The notes below the pieces were generated by a model. The model made no database searches, was not told where the DNA came from, and saw nothing but the letters and a program-made list of their open reading frames with translations. Positions 55,119-64,000 of a stretch of DNA of 64,000 bases are shown here, piece by piece. The stretch lies in contig JBHBQE010000016.1 in assembly GCA_041776485.1 (NCBI GenBank), forward strand, positions 1 through 64,000, written 5' to 3'. The DNA is from JBHBQE01 sp041776485. Its GTDB lineage: Bacteria; Bacillota; Clostridia; Lachnospirales; Lachnospiraceae. Every line of letters starts with the position of its first letter. Positions within the stretch are counted from its first letter, which is position 1. The translations under genes and the position numbers were made by a program.

Positions 55119-56394
55119 ATACCTCTCCCTTTAAATCATAGCTAAATGTATCTGTTATTTTTATATCCAAAAAATCACCGCTTTGTATATTATCACTATT
55201 GGAATCAAAGAAAATCATTCCGTCTATTTCCGGAGCGTCCCTATAGCTTCTGGCAACATATACATTCTCTTCAGGCAAGTATCCATCGACAATCACTCGA
55301 AGAACATTTCCCTTAAGCCTTGCCAGGATTTTTTGTGAAACAGTTTCCTGTAATGCCATGATTGTTTTATATCGTCTTTCCTTTTCATCTTCTTCTATTT
55401 GGTTATCAAGACTATATGCCTTGGTATTTTCCTCTCTGGAATAGGTGAAAACTCCCAGTTTGTCAAAACCGACTTCAGTTAAAAAAACGCAAAGTTCCCT
55501 TACATCTTCCTCTGTTTCACCGGGAAAGCCCGTAATTAAGGTGGTGCGTATACATATATCAGGTACATGTTCCCTCAGCTTATTTATTATTGATAATATA
55601 CCCTTTTTATTGGTTTTTCTTCCCATTTTTTTAAGAATATTGTCATTACAATGCTGAATCGGCATGTCTATATAATGCAGTATTTTAGGATTATCCCTTA
55701 TTTCAAAGATTAAATCATCATATATTTCTTCAGGATAGGCGTAAAGAAGCCTAATCCAGTTAATTCCTGCTATTTGAGAGATTTTATTTAATAGAATATG
55801 CAGGGACTTTTCACCATATAAGTCAATTCCATACAAGGTGGTTTCCTGAGCAACTATCATAAGCTCAGATACACCGGAGTCAGCAAGGAATTTGGCTTCC
55901 TCAATAAGCGCCTCCATGGGAATACTTTTATATTTTCCTCTGATATCAGGAATAACGCAATAAGTACAGTGCTTATTGCAGCCGTCTGAGATTTTAAGAT
56001 AAGAAAAATATCCGGGAGCAGAAATAATACGACATTTTTCCTTGTAATCTAACTTAAATTCCCGGGAAATAGTGTCAATTATGGTTTTTGTATCTGTACT
56101 GGGGATAATCATATCCACCTCCGGCAAATCCCTTTGTATATCCTCAAGGTATCTTTTTGCCATACAGCCAAAAACTACAATCTTGCAATCTTCTTTTTTG
56201 TCTGCAGCGTAATCTATAACTGCGTTTATGCTCTCTTCTAATGCATCCTTAATAAAACAGCAGGTGTTAATGGCGATTATATCTGCTTTGTCGGGATTAT
56301 CCGTAATGGATATACTGTCCCTAAAGGCACCCAGAATATGTTCACTGTCAACCCCTGTTTTATCACATCCCAGAGAATCAAAAAAGATTTTCAT
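55102..56394 (-). CDS. rimO: ribosomal protein S12 methylthiotransferase
   Basis: Radical SAM enzyme adding a methylthio group to an Asp of S12. N-terminal UPF0004 domain (FFDSLGCDKTGVDSEH with early Cys ligands), radical SAM cluster CNKHCTYCVIP, C-terminal TRAM domain (about 370-430). 430 residues. The SLGCDKTGVDSE start distinguishes RimO from MiaB. Weak ribosome site. Confidence 0.94.
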   Translation of the reverse strand: MKIFFDSLGCDKTGVDSEHILGAFRDSISITDNPDKADIIAINTCCFIKDALEESINAVIDYAADKKEDCKIVVFGCMAKRYLEDIQRDLPEVDMIIPSTDTKTIIDTISREFKLDYKEKCRIISAPGYFSYLKISDGCNKHCTYCVIPDIRGKYKSIPMEALIEEAKFLADSGVSELMIVAQETTLYGIDLYGEKSLHILLNKISQIAGINWIRLLYAYPEEIYDDLIFEIRDNPKILHYIDMPIQHCNDNILKKMGRKTNKKGILSIINKLREHVPDICIRTTLITGFPGETEEDVRELCVFLTEVGFDKLGVFTYSREENTKAYSLDNQIEEDEKERRYKTIMALQETVSQKILARLKGNVLRVIVDGYLPEENVYVARSYRDAPEIDGMIFFDSNSDNIQSGDFLDIKITDTFSYDLKGEVYEFTK

Positions 56395-56402
56395 TTAATA
56401 AA

Positions 56403-56750
56403 TTAAGCTTCCTCAGAATTCAGAAGATTTTTTTGCCTCATTTCCTCTGCTTCCCTAAGGAGTCTTTCGGATTCTCTTTGTCTGAATTCAATAAGCTCTA
56501 AATCCTTAGTGGCAGATTCCTCCTCAGACAGAATTTTAAGGTTCCCCTGATAAAGCTCATTTACCGCAACAGAAAGAGGCTTTTCACCGGGTTTTGCATT
56601 AATATAGCTGTCTGCTCCTTCAATAAGCTGGCGAGCACGCTTGGCAGTTGCTATAACTATGCTATAGCGGCTGTTTACAACAGGTGCTTCCCCTGTTTTG
56701 CCATGTTTATTTACGACATTCATCAGTTCCACATAAGATGGGTGTATCAT
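56403..56750 (-). CDS. rpoZ: RNA polymerase omega subunit
   Basis: 115 residues; RYSIVIATAKRARQLIEGA and KPLSVAVNELYQGNLKIL are the omega core. A charged C-terminal extension (about 85-115) is longer than usual. Directly after gmk on the same strand (AAGGAGG upstream), the common gmk-rpoZ pairing. Confidence 0.93.
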   Translation of the reverse strand: MIHPSYVELMNVVNKHGKTGEAPVVNSRYSIVIATAKRARQLIEGADSYINAKPGEKPLSVAVNELYQGNLKILSEEESATKDLELIEFRQRESERLLREAEEMRQKNLLNSEEA

Positions 56751-56754
56751 ACTA

Positions 56755-57396
56755 TTATTCCTCCTTAAATTTCAACAGGTCATGCTTCATGGTTTCTATT
56801 AGATCGGCATTATTGCCGGTTTTGCAATGCTCTGCCTGAATTATGCTATGTACCTGATTGCAGGCAGAATCCACATGATCATTTATAATTACATAGTCAT
56901 ATTGTTCTATAAGCTCTGCTTCGCCTATGGAAATAAGCAGACGGTTGCTTATGGTTTCATTATCCTCTGTACCGCGGCTTATTAATCTATGCTTAAGCTC
57001 ATCAGCATCAGGAGTCATTACGAAAAGTAAAAGTGCATCAGGGTATTTTTCCTTAACCTGCAAGGCACCCTGTACCTCAATTTCCAATATAATATCTTTT
57101 CCGCTTTCAATCATGGAATCTACGAAGGAATTCATAGTGCCGTAGGAATTGCCATTAAAGGTGGCATATTCCAGAAATTCACCATTTTTTATCATCCTGT
57201 CAAATTCTTCTCTGGTTTTAAAAAAATACTCTCTTCCTTCCTGTTCTCCCTCACGCATTTTTCTAGTGGTGGCAGATATCGAAAGGGCATATTCCTCACC
57301 GTGGGTTTTCATAATACGTTTCATAATGGTACCTTTTCCGGCACCGGAAAACCCTGATAATACAACTATAAATCCTTTTTTTGCTTTGGCTTCCAT
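56755..57396 (-). CDS. gmk: guanylate kinase
   Basis: Phosphorylates GMP to GDP. P-loop VLSGFSGAGKGTIMKR (about 12-27) and GMP-binding SISATTRKMREGEQEGREY, then FRTREEF-type lid. 213 residues, complete. Four bases before rpoZ and eight after yicC. Confidence 0.97.
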   Translation of the reverse strand: MEAKAKKGFIVVLSGFSGAGKGTIMKRIMKTHGEEYALSISATTRKMREGEQEGREYFFKTREEFDRMIKNGEFLEYATFNGNSYGTMNSFVDSMIESGKDIILEIEVQGALQVKEKYPDALLLFVMTPDADELKHRLISRGTEDNETISNRLLISIGEAELIEQYDYVIINDHVDSACNQVHSIIQAEHCKTGNNADLIETMKHDLLKFKEE

Positions 57397-57404
57397 TTAC
57401 CACC

Positions 57405-58283
57405 CTACTCTATATTCTGAACCTGTTCCCGAAGCTTTTCAATTAATGTTTTTATTTCTATCCCTATATTGGAAATATCCTTATCCTGTGTCTTAGATAA
57501 AATGGTATTTGCCTCTCTATTCATTTCCTGAGCAATAAAATCAAGCTTTCTGCCAATCTCACCCTGAGAGTTTAAGGTATCGGCAAAGCTTTCAATATGA
57601 GAAAGCAGCCTTACAATTTCTTCATCAACACATACCTTATCTGCATATAATACCACTTCAGCAGCTAATCTTTGGGCTTCAATCTCCTTATCCAAGGAAA
57701 GCTCACTTATTCTGTCAGTGAGTTTCTGCCTGTATTCTGCAATAATCTGAGGTGCCTTTTCCTGTATTCTGCATACATAATTCTTTAAAAGGGAAAGCTT
57801 GGAAAGCATATCCTCCTGTAACCTTTCACCCTCTGCTGTTCTTTGCTCTATAAGGCACTTAAGAGCATTTTCTAACGTCTTAATAACTGTTTGAAGTATC
57901 ACATCCTCATCAAGTACTACATCCTGTACAGAAAGCACTTCCCTCATATTGGCAAGCTTAACTGCACTAAGGTCATTGACAAGCTCCAGATCATTGGCTA
58001 TCTTATTTATACGCTCTTTATACATGTTGGCAATACTTTGGTTATAAAGAATTTCAACACCGGCCTCTGACAGGGGATAATAGGATATTACAATATCCAG
58101 CTTACCACGGGAAATGCTGTCACTTATAAGCTTTCTTATTTTGTTTTCAAAGCTTAAAAGCCTGTGACTTATTTTAAGATTAAGGTCAAGGTAACGATGA
58201 TTAACACAGCGAAGTTCTACTGCTATCTGTGCATATTCATTTATCGTTTCAAAACGACCGAAACCGGTCATACTTTGTGCCAT
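57405..58283 (-). CDS. yicC: YicC-family endoribonuclease
   Basis: MAQSMTGFGRFE at the start and the C-terminal EIGRKLDFIAQEMNREANTI then LSKTQDKDISNIGIEIK mark the family, which acts as an endoribonuclease in E. coli and Bacillus. 292 residues. The start ATG at 58283 has GGAG upstream; a TTG four codons earlier is rejected. First gene of the long leftward run yicC to the RluC-type gene. Confidence 0.93.
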   Translation of the reverse strand: MAQSMTGFGRFETINEYAQIAVELRCVNHRYLDLNLKISHRLLSFENKIRKLISDSISRGKLDIVISYYPLSEAGVEILYNQSIANMYKERINKIANDLELVNDLSAVKLANMREVLSVQDVVLDEDVILQTVIKTLENALKCLIEQRTAEGERLQEDMLSKLSLLKNYVCRIQEKAPQIIAEYRQKLTDRISELSLDKEIEAQRLAAEVVLYADKVCVDEEIVRLLSHIESFADTLNSQGEIGRKLDFIAQEMNREANTILSKTQDKDISNIGIEIKTLIEKLREQVQNIE

Positions 58284-58317
58284 ATTTATCTCCAAGTGAT
58301 TTAAGAGCTAATTTATA

Positions 58318-58346
58318 ATTATAATATTTTATAGAAAATTAGTCAA
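58318..58346 (-). promoter_or_regulatory. sigma-A promoter of the yicC cluster
   Basis: On the minus strand TTGACT (58346-58341), 17 bases, TATAAT (58323-58318). It lies in the 78-base divergent gap between yicC and rqcH. Confidence 0.75.
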
Positions 58347-58361
58347 TAATAAGGGGTGTGT

Positions 58362-60095
58362 ATGTCATTTTCAGGAATTACAATTTACGGATTATGCAAG
58401 GAATTTAGAGATAAACTGTTAAATGGAAGGATACAGCGTATATCCCAGCCGGACAGGTACGAATTGTTAATTACTGTTCATGGTGAAACGGGAAATCACA
58501 GGCTCTATATTTCTATTAATCCTTCTTTGCCTCTTATTTATCTTACTGATAAAAATAAGCCCTCTCCCATGACAGCCTATAATTTTGTTATGGTACTAAG
58601 GAAATATATAGGAAATGCAAGGATTACGGATATTAGCCAAATGGGATTGGAAAGGGTTGTTTGTATTACTCTGTCCCACCTGGATGAAATGAAAGATAAT
58701 GCCACAAAGTATATGTATGTGGAAATAATGGGAAAACACTCCAATATTATTTTTACAGATGAAAATAATAATATAATAGACGCTATAAAGCATGTGGGGA
58801 TCTCCCAGAGCTCTGTCAGGGAGGTGCTCCCGGGAAAACCTTATTTTATCCCCAAACAGCAGGATAGATTTGATTTATTTACCATAGATAAAAATACCTT
58901 TTTTAATAAGGTATTATATAAGCAGACCACTATAGAAAAGGCAATCCCCAGAGCATTTACAGGATTTTCCAATCTTACTGCCTATGAATTATGCGCCAGG
59001 TGTGAACTTTTCCCTGAAACAGGCATGGATATATTACATGAAAGTGAAAGGGAGGCTCTGTGGCAGAAGCTTATGGAATTAAAAGAGGCCCTGATTAACT
59101 ATGACTTTACCCCAACTATTATTTACAATAATAAAAAGCCGCTGGAGTTTTCAATATTTGATTTATCCTGTTATGAAGGGATGGAAAAGCAAAGCTATGA
59201 AAGCATTTCTTCTGTGATAGATTTATTCTATGATAAAAAAAATAACGATAATCAAATCAAGCAAAAAACTGCGGATATCAGAAAAATAATAACCACATTA
59301 ATAGAAAGGGGAAATAAAAAGCTTTTAATACAGGAAAAGCAGCTTTCAGATACCGATAAAAAGGATATGCTAAGACTTTATGGAGAACTTTTACAAACCT
59401 ACGGTTATTGTATTGCTCCAAAGGAAAAGTCTGTGACCGTAAACAACTATTATGATAATAATCCAATAACCATCCCGTTAAATCCGGATTACTCGGGGAT
59501 AGATAATTCAAAATTATATTTTAAAAAATATGATAAGCTTAAAAGAACAAGGGAGGCTCTTCTTCCTCAAATATCTGCTACAAAGTATACTATTGAACAT
59601 TTAAAGTCCATTGAGGCTTCCCTAAGTATGGCAGAAAACAATGAGGATATAGCCAATATTAAAAGGGAGTTATATGAAAACGGCTTTATTAGAAAACGCC
59701 CTGAAAATACTAAAAACAGCAAGAAAACTCCTTTGCTTCACTACATTACTCCTCAGGGCTTTGATTTATATGTAGGGAAAAATAATTACCAGAATGAAGA
59801 GGTTACCTTTAAGCTGGCAAAGGGTGAGGACTGGTGGTTTCATGCCAAAAATATGCCCGGAAGCCATGTGATTTTAAAGGCTAATGGAAGGGAAATTCCT
59901 GATGAGGTATTTGAAATGGCAGCCGGACTGGCAGCCTATTATTCCTCCGGCAGAGAGTCCACTAATGTGGAAGTGGATTATCTAAAGCGTAAGGATATTA
60001 AAAGGGTACCGGGTGCTGCAAAGGGATTTGTTATATATTATTCCAATTATTCAATGACTGTGCCTGCCACAATAGATGGTCTAAGTCTTGTATAG
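58362..60095 (+). CDS. rqcH: RqcH/NFACT ribosome-associated quality control factor
   Basis: Bacterial Rqc2/NEMF homologue that adds C-terminal alanine tails to nascent chains on stalled 50S subunits. NFACT-N region from MSFSGITIYGLCKEFRDKLL, coiled-coil middle (about 270-440), and C-terminal NFACT-R domain (GFDLYVGKNNYQNEEVTFKL, WFHAKNMPGSHVIL). 577 residues. The ATG at 58362 has AAGGGG upstream; GTG two codons earlier is rejected. Its last 65 bases overlap the end of recG on the other strand. Confidence 0.92.
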   Translation: MSFSGITIYGLCKEFRDKLLNGRIQRISQPDRYELLITVHGETGNHRLYISINPSLPLIYLTDKNKPSPMTAYNFVMVLRKYIGNARITDISQMGLERVVCITLSHLDEMKDNATKYMYVEIMGKHSNIIFTDENNNIIDAIKHVGISQSSVREVLPGKPYFIPKQQDRFDLFTIDKNTFFNKVLYKQTTIEKAIPRAFTGFSNLTAYELCARCELFPETGMDILHESEREALWQKLMELKEALINYDFTPTIIYNNKKPLEFSIFDLSCYEGMEKQSYESISSVIDLFYDKKNNDNQIKQKTADIRKIITTLIERGNKKLLIQEKQLSDTDKKDMLRLYGELLQTYGYCIAPKEKSVTVNNYYDNNPITIPLNPDYSGIDNSKLYFKKYDKLKRTREALLPQISATKYTIEHLKSIEASLSMAENNEDIANIKRELYENGFIRKRPENTKNSKKTPLLHYITPQGFDLYVGKNNYQNEEVTFKLAKGEDWWFHAKNMPGSHVILKANGREIPDEVFEMAAGLAAYYSSGRESTNVEVDYLKRKDIKRVPGAAKGFVIYYSNYSMTVPATIDGLSLV

Positions 60096-62073
60096 CAGGA
60101 TTTGTGTTAATAAATTCCATACATTTTTCTCTTGCCAGATATAGGATTTTGCTGTCATTATAAATATTTGCCAGTCTAAATCCCAATTCTCCGCTTTGTC
60201 TGAGTCCAAAGAGTTCACCGGGACCTCTTAAGCGCATATCTTCATTGGCAATAAAAAAACCGTCATTTGAGGAATTTATCACCATAAGTCTCTCATTGTC
60301 CTCGCTTTTATCATTCATGAAAATACAATAGCTTTGACTATCTCCTCTCCCTACTCTGCCCCTTAGCTGATGAAGCTGGGACAATCCAAATCTGTTTGCA
60401 TTTTCTATTATTATCACTGTAGCATTTGCCACATCAATTCCCACCTCAATTACTGTTGTGGAGATTAATATATCATATTTTTTATTGTAAAAATCCTCCA
60501 TAACGGAAACCTTTTCCTCGGAATTAAGTCTTCCGTGGAGCAGTCCGATTTTTATTTTATCCGGCAGGATATTTTTCAGTCTGTCATAATAATCTGTTAC
60601 ATTTTCCGCCTCTGTTCTTTCTGAGGCTTCAATCAAAGGACAGATGATATAGCCCTGGTGACCTTTATTTATTTCATTAATTAAAAACTGATATGCCTTT
60701 GTTCTCATATCCTCCTTTAGGATACAGCTTTTTATGGGAAGTTTTTTTCTCGGAACATCCTTTATAGCTGTTATATTCATATTATTGTACAAAATCATAG
60801 CAAGACTTCTTGGGATGGGTGTTGCACTCATTACAATGGAATGGGGTAAAATATCATTTTCAGAAAGCTGCTTTCTCTGTTTTACTCCGAATCTATGCTG
60901 TTCATCCACAACAGTTAATGCAAGATTACTTATTTTGACTTTATCTTGAATTAATGCATGGGTACCTATTACAAATCCGGGTTCTTCAATAGCCAGCATT
61001 TCTCTTGTATTTTTTTTATCTTTACTGTTCATTTTACCTGTTAATAAAATAACCGGGTATTTCAGATTAAGAAGTTCGATTAATTCCTTAAAGGTATTGC
61101 AATGCTGGGTTGCCAATACCTCTGTGGGAGCCATTATTGCCGCTCTGTAGCCATTTTCACAGCAAAGAAGCATTGCCAAAAAGGCTATTATGGTTTTTCC
61201 GCTTCCCACATCTGCCTGTATCATTCTTTGGGTAATATATTCTCCCTGCAAATCATTTTGAATATCATCTAACGCTTGTAATTGACCATTTGTAAGCTTA
61301 AAGGGAAGCTTATTTTTACAGGAATTAAACTCTTTATTTTTCCTTAAATCAAATTTATTTTTTATTTTTTCACATTGAGTCTTTTGCATATTTATATTTA
61401 GCAAAAAGAAGAAAAATTCATCAAAAATAATACGGCTTCTTGCTATGGAAAGCTGTTCATGGGAAGCCGGGAAATGTATATCCTGAATTGCACTGAAGCT
61501 GTCTGTTAAATTATTAGCCAAAATAAAGTCAGTATCTAAATAGTCTGGATATGCTTTGTCTGATAATTCCCGTAATACGGATTTTACAGCTGAAATTACC
61601 ATATTGTTTTTTAGATTATTTGTCAGTGAATAAACTGGAGTTAAATGCCCGATAAGATTTTTATACCGGGATTTAGTATAAACGGCAGGCTGCTCCATTT
61701 TATATTGATTGCCTGATTTTATCAGCTTCCCATAGAATACAAAATTTTCTTTGGATTTTAGGGTTTTAGTAATATAGGGGGAGTTGAACCAGAGTAAAAC
61801 TATCTTTTCATATCCTATATTAATGTATGCAGTTGTAATCGTTTTGGAATTTATCCTTTTATTAATGGGCGGTTTTGAAATATGTGCAGTAATTGCAATT
61901 TTACTCTCCGGAATATACTCCGGCATTTTTTCCAGGATATCCGGGTATTCAATATATGCTCTCGGAAAATAAAAAAGCAAAGCCCCTATATTTGAAACGC
62001 CAAGCTTATCAAATAAAGAGGCTCTTTTACTTCCTATCCCTTTAATAACCGTTAAGGGAGTATTTAATTCCAT
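60031..62073 (-). CDS. recG: ATP-dependent DNA helicase RecG
   Basis: Branch-migration helicase for replication-fork repair. N-terminal wedge/OB (about 10-215), Walker A IQADVGSGKTI, DEQH box VVDEQHRFGVKQR, and motif VI HQLRGRVGRGDSQSYC. 680 residues, full length. TAATG overlap with the DAK2 gene upstream. Its 3' end overlaps rqcH by 65 bases. Confidence 0.97.
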   Translation of the reverse strand: MELNTPLTVIKGIGSKRASLFDKLGVSNIGALLFYFPRAYIEYPDILEKMPEYIPESKIAITAHISKPPINKRINSKTITTAYINIGYEKIVLLWFNSPYITKTLKSKENFVFYGKLIKSGNQYKMEQPAVYTKSRYKNLIGHLTPVYSLTNNLKNNMVISAVKSVLRELSDKAYPDYLDTDFILANNLTDSFSAIQDIHFPASHEQLSIARSRIIFDEFFFFLLNINMQKTQCEKIKNKFDLRKNKEFNSCKNKLPFKLTNGQLQALDDIQNDLQGEYITQRMIQADVGSGKTIIAFLAMLLCCENGYRAAIMAPTEVLATQHCNTFKELIELLNLKYPVILLTGKMNSKDKKNTREMLAIEEPGFVIGTHALIQDKVKISNLALTVVDEQHRFGVKQRKQLSENDILPHSIVMSATPIPRSLAMILYNNMNITAIKDVPRKKLPIKSCILKEDMRTKAYQFLINEINKGHQGYIICPLIEASERTEAENVTDYYDRLKNILPDKIKIGLLHGRLNSEEKVSVMEDFYNKKYDILISTTVIEVGIDVANATVIIIENANRFGLSQLHQLRGRVGRGDSQSYCIFMNDKSEDNERLMVINSSNDGFFIANEDMRLRGPGELFGLRQSGELGFRLANIYNDSKILYLAREKCMEFINTNPAIQDLDHLLWQAQSLNNWNNI

Positions 62074-63680
62074 TATTCAATAGAGAGAAGATAGTAATAC
62101 ACCGGTTGCCCTCCGTACTGCATTTCTATTTCACAGTTTGAGTGTTTTTTAGCAAGACGCATCTTAAGCTTGTTGGCATCGGATTCCTTAATATCCTCAC
62201 CGTAATACAGACTGATAAGAGTGGAATCTTCATCCAACAGTTCCTTTAACATTGTATCAATACATTTGTTAATGTTTTTCTCAGAGGCAAGGATACCGCT
62301 ATCTCCTATACCCATATAATCACCCTGCTTAATAACCTTATCTTCAATAACCGTGTCCCTTATGGCATAGGTTATTTCTCCGGATTTAATGTAGGATATG
62401 GACTCTACCATGGCAGCTTTATTATCCTCCGGATTTAGTTCTTCAGAAAAGCCTATTAAAGCGCTGATTCCCTGAGGAATTGTATTGGTGGGTATTACTA
62501 TGGCGTTTCCGGTAATCTCTGCCGCCTGTTTTGCCGCTAAAAGTATATTTTTGTTATTGGGTAAAACGAAAACAGTTTTTGCATTAACTGATTCAATTGC
62601 CCTGGTAATATCTTCAGTACTCGGATTCATGGTTTGACCGCCATGGATACAGACATCCACACCCAGACTTATAAATATATCCTTTATCCCGTCTCCTGAG
62701 GCAATGGCAACAAAGCCGTATTCCTTTTCTTTTGCAGTAGGAACGGGAGGAAGAACAGGTGCAGGTTTTTCCTGCTTTTCCTGATTTATTTTAGTTTCTA
62801 ATTTAACATCTAATACATAGCCGTATTTAATGGATTTAGTAATTGCCCTGCCGGGATCATTGGATAACAGGCTTATGGAAAATTTATCATCATTTTTGCT
62901 GTAACGCTTAAGCTTTCCTAAGGATTCAAGGTATACCTCCAAATCCTTTGAGCATTTTTGAGTAAAGTTTCCCTCAGGGCAAAAAATATAATTTAAGCTG
63001 TACATAAATTCGTTTGGGCTGATTTTTTTTGCTTTTTTAGAGGTGTGAATCTTAATATCCGTATCTCTTTTATTAATATAATCAGCCGCACCCTTTAATA
63101 TTTCCACAAGTCCTGTGCCGCCGGAATCCACAACTCCCGCCTGCTTTAAAACCGGAAGAAGTTCAGGGGTGTTTTCCAAAGCAATCTCAGCCTCCTCTAC
63201 CAATTCATCGTAAAATTTGCCGATATCTGTTATTTCATGACAGATTTTAAGGGCTTTATCACTTATTGCTTTTGCAACAGTAAGAATAGTTCCTTCCTTG
63301 GGCTTCATAACAGCACGATAGGCAGTTCCTGTAGCTTTGGCGAATGCCTCAGCTAGTGCCGATGTATTAATTACCTCTGCAGTTTTAATTCCCTTATAAA
63401 AACCTCTAAAGAGCTGAGACAGAATAACACCGGAATTTCCTCTGGCACCCCTTAGGGTTCCTTGGGAAATAGCCTTATACAAGTCTCCCACACTTTCATA
63501 ATCATTGTTTTCAATTTCTGAAACTGCAGTGCGAACAGTCATGGACATATTAATACCTGTATCACCGTCAGGAACGGGAAATACATTCAATTCATTAATA
63601 ATATCCTTTTTATCCTCTAACCTTTTGGCGCCTAATATAAATGCACCCTTAAAAACTTCAGTGCTAATAATTTCACTCAC
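62073..63680 (-). CDS. DAK2-domain protein (YloV/FakA-like)
   Basis: 535 residues. The N-terminal DAK2 ATP-binding domain (about 1-200) has NVFPVPDGDTGINMSMT and GARGNSGVILSQLFRG; FakA-type proteins phosphorylate fatty acids held by a FakB carrier. The C-terminal half (about 320-535) is the EDD-fold-like partner region of the family. GTG start with AAGGAA upstream. It follows an asp23 gene, the usual order. Which fatty-acid carrier it uses is not shown here. Confidence 0.88.
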   Translation of the reverse strand: MSEIISTEVFKGAFILGAKRLEDKKDIINELNVFPVPDGDTGINMSMTVRTAVSEIENNDYESVGDLYKAISQGTLRGARGNSGVILSQLFRGFYKGIKTAEVINTSALAEAFAKATGTAYRAVMKPKEGTILTVAKAISDKALKICHEITDIGKFYDELVEEAEIALENTPELLPVLKQAGVVDSGGTGLVEILKGAADYINKRDTDIKIHTSKKAKKISPNEFMYSLNYIFCPEGNFTQKCSKDLEVYLESLGKLKRYSKNDDKFSISLLSNDPGRAITKSIKYGYVLDVKLETKINQEKQEKPAPVLPPVPTAKEKEYGFVAIASGDGIKDIFISLGVDVCIHGGQTMNPSTEDITRAIESVNAKTVFVLPNNKNILLAAKQAAEITGNAIVIPTNTIPQGISALIGFSEELNPEDNKAAMVESISYIKSGEITYAIRDTVIEDKVIKQGDYMGIGDSGILASEKNINKCIDTMLKELLDEDSTLISLYYGEDIKESDANKLKMRLAKKHSNCEIEMQYGGQPVYYYLLSIE

Positions 63681-63695
63681 TTTAAAAATTCCTTC

Positions 63696-64000
63696 CTAGT
63701 CAATTACTCTAACACCGTCTACGAAAACCTTTACATCCTTAACTTCCATGCCGGTGTAGGCATTAAGTTTATATTTTACACTATCTATTAAATTATTGGT
63801 AACAGATAATATACTTACACCGTAGGCAATGATGATATGTAAGTCAATATAAATACCGTTATTTTCATCTACAGTTACATGAATTCCGTGGCTTATATGA
63901 TTTTTTTTCAAAAGATGTACTATTCCGTCCTGAACATTTACAGCAGCCATTCCGACCACGCCAAAGGACTCTACTGCCACAGAGCCTGCATATTCGGCTA
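63696..64000 (-). CDS. Asp23/Gls24-family protein, partial
   Basis: The frame continues past the right edge of the window, so the N-terminus is missing. What is present (AEYAGSVAVESFGVVGMAAV to DVKVFVDGVRVID) is the conserved alkaline-shock Asp23/Gls24 core, including KLNAYTGMEVKDVKV. A GTG at 63980 is only an internal codon, not a start. Asp23 proteins are abundant envelope-stress proteins; here it heads the DAK2-recG transcript. Confidence 0.93.
   Translation of the reverse strand, partial: AEYAGSVAVESFGVVGMAAVNVQDGIVHLLKKNHISHGIHVTVDENNGIYIDLHIIIAYGVSILSVTNNLIDSVKYKLNAYTGMEVKDVKVFVDGVRVID

Noticed and set aside
1..64000. CRISPR array, prophage, IS element, rRNA or tRNA genes
   Set aside because: No spaced direct repeats, transposase, phage structural genes, cloverleaf or rRNA sequence was seen on reading both strands.

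Overview
The window is AT-rich, densely packed chromosomal DNA from a low-GC Gram-positive anaerobe. Gram-positive PolC, SepF, RqcH, RecU, Prp with an N-terminally extended L27, LexA next to a YneA-like gene, HisZ with short HisG, the MEP isoprenoid pathway (Dxr, IspG), and an EFR1-type ferredoxin-flavodoxin protein point to class Clostridia, most likely Lachnospiraceae. That assignment rests on gene content and layout, not on a database search. I see no rRNA, tRNA, CRISPR array, insertion sequence or prophage, so this is mostly core genome with small accessory insertions.

Layout. 1-4.8 kb: a membrane diguanylate cyclase, nrdG, a FliD-tail-like protein, a lipoprotein and an EFR1 ferredoxin. 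4.9-19.0 kb: a long rightward growth cluster, rpsB-tsf, a polysaccharide deacetylase, bactofilin, pyrH-frr-uppS-cdsA-trmL-dxr-rseP-ispG-polC. 19-26 kb: a DUF815 ATPase, a 55-codon ORF with an apparent AUA start, infC-rpmI-rplT behind an attenuator, an HlyD-like gene, yggS-sepF, lspA and an rluD-type gene. 26-31.5 kb (leftward): a gamma-glutamylcysteine ligase/ATP-grasp pair, a tyrosine recombinase with a 28-bp dif-like palindrome upstream, and an S66 peptidase. 31.8-33.2 kb: a divergent SOS pair (LysM protein and lexA) with three LexA boxes. 33.3-46 kb (leftward): the obg/L27 region (rsfS, a nadD-yqeK fusion, obg, rpmA-prp-rplU, two radical-SAM-linked genes) interrupted by two chemoreceptor genes, a frameshifted small gene and a small membrane-protein gene. 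45.8-50.5 kb: hisZ-G-D-B-IE. 50.6-58.3 kb (leftward): recU, and the yicC-gmk-rpoZ-rimO-pgsA-cinA-rsmD-coaD cluster. 58.4-64 kb: rqcH (rightward) converging on recG-DAK2-asp23 (leftward).

How the genes work together. Most serve translation (S2, EF-Ts, IF3, L20, L21, L27, L35, RRF, RimO, RsfS, RsmD, pseudouridine synthases), envelope lipid and isoprenoid synthesis (UppS, CdsA, PgsA, Dxr, IspG), and division or the SOS response (SepF, LexA, LysM protein). The observations most worth a second look are an 11-G homopolymer in the coding start of a chemoreceptor (possible phase variation); a small ORF with its own promoter and ideal Shine-Dalgarno but an AUA start, just upstream of the AUU-started infC; a dif-geometry palindrome upstream of a tyrosine recombinase; a nested 68-nt RNA-like fold between rplU and a chemoreceptor; a HisF-like half-barrel fused to HisIE; and a hairpin repeated upstream of two unrelated genes.
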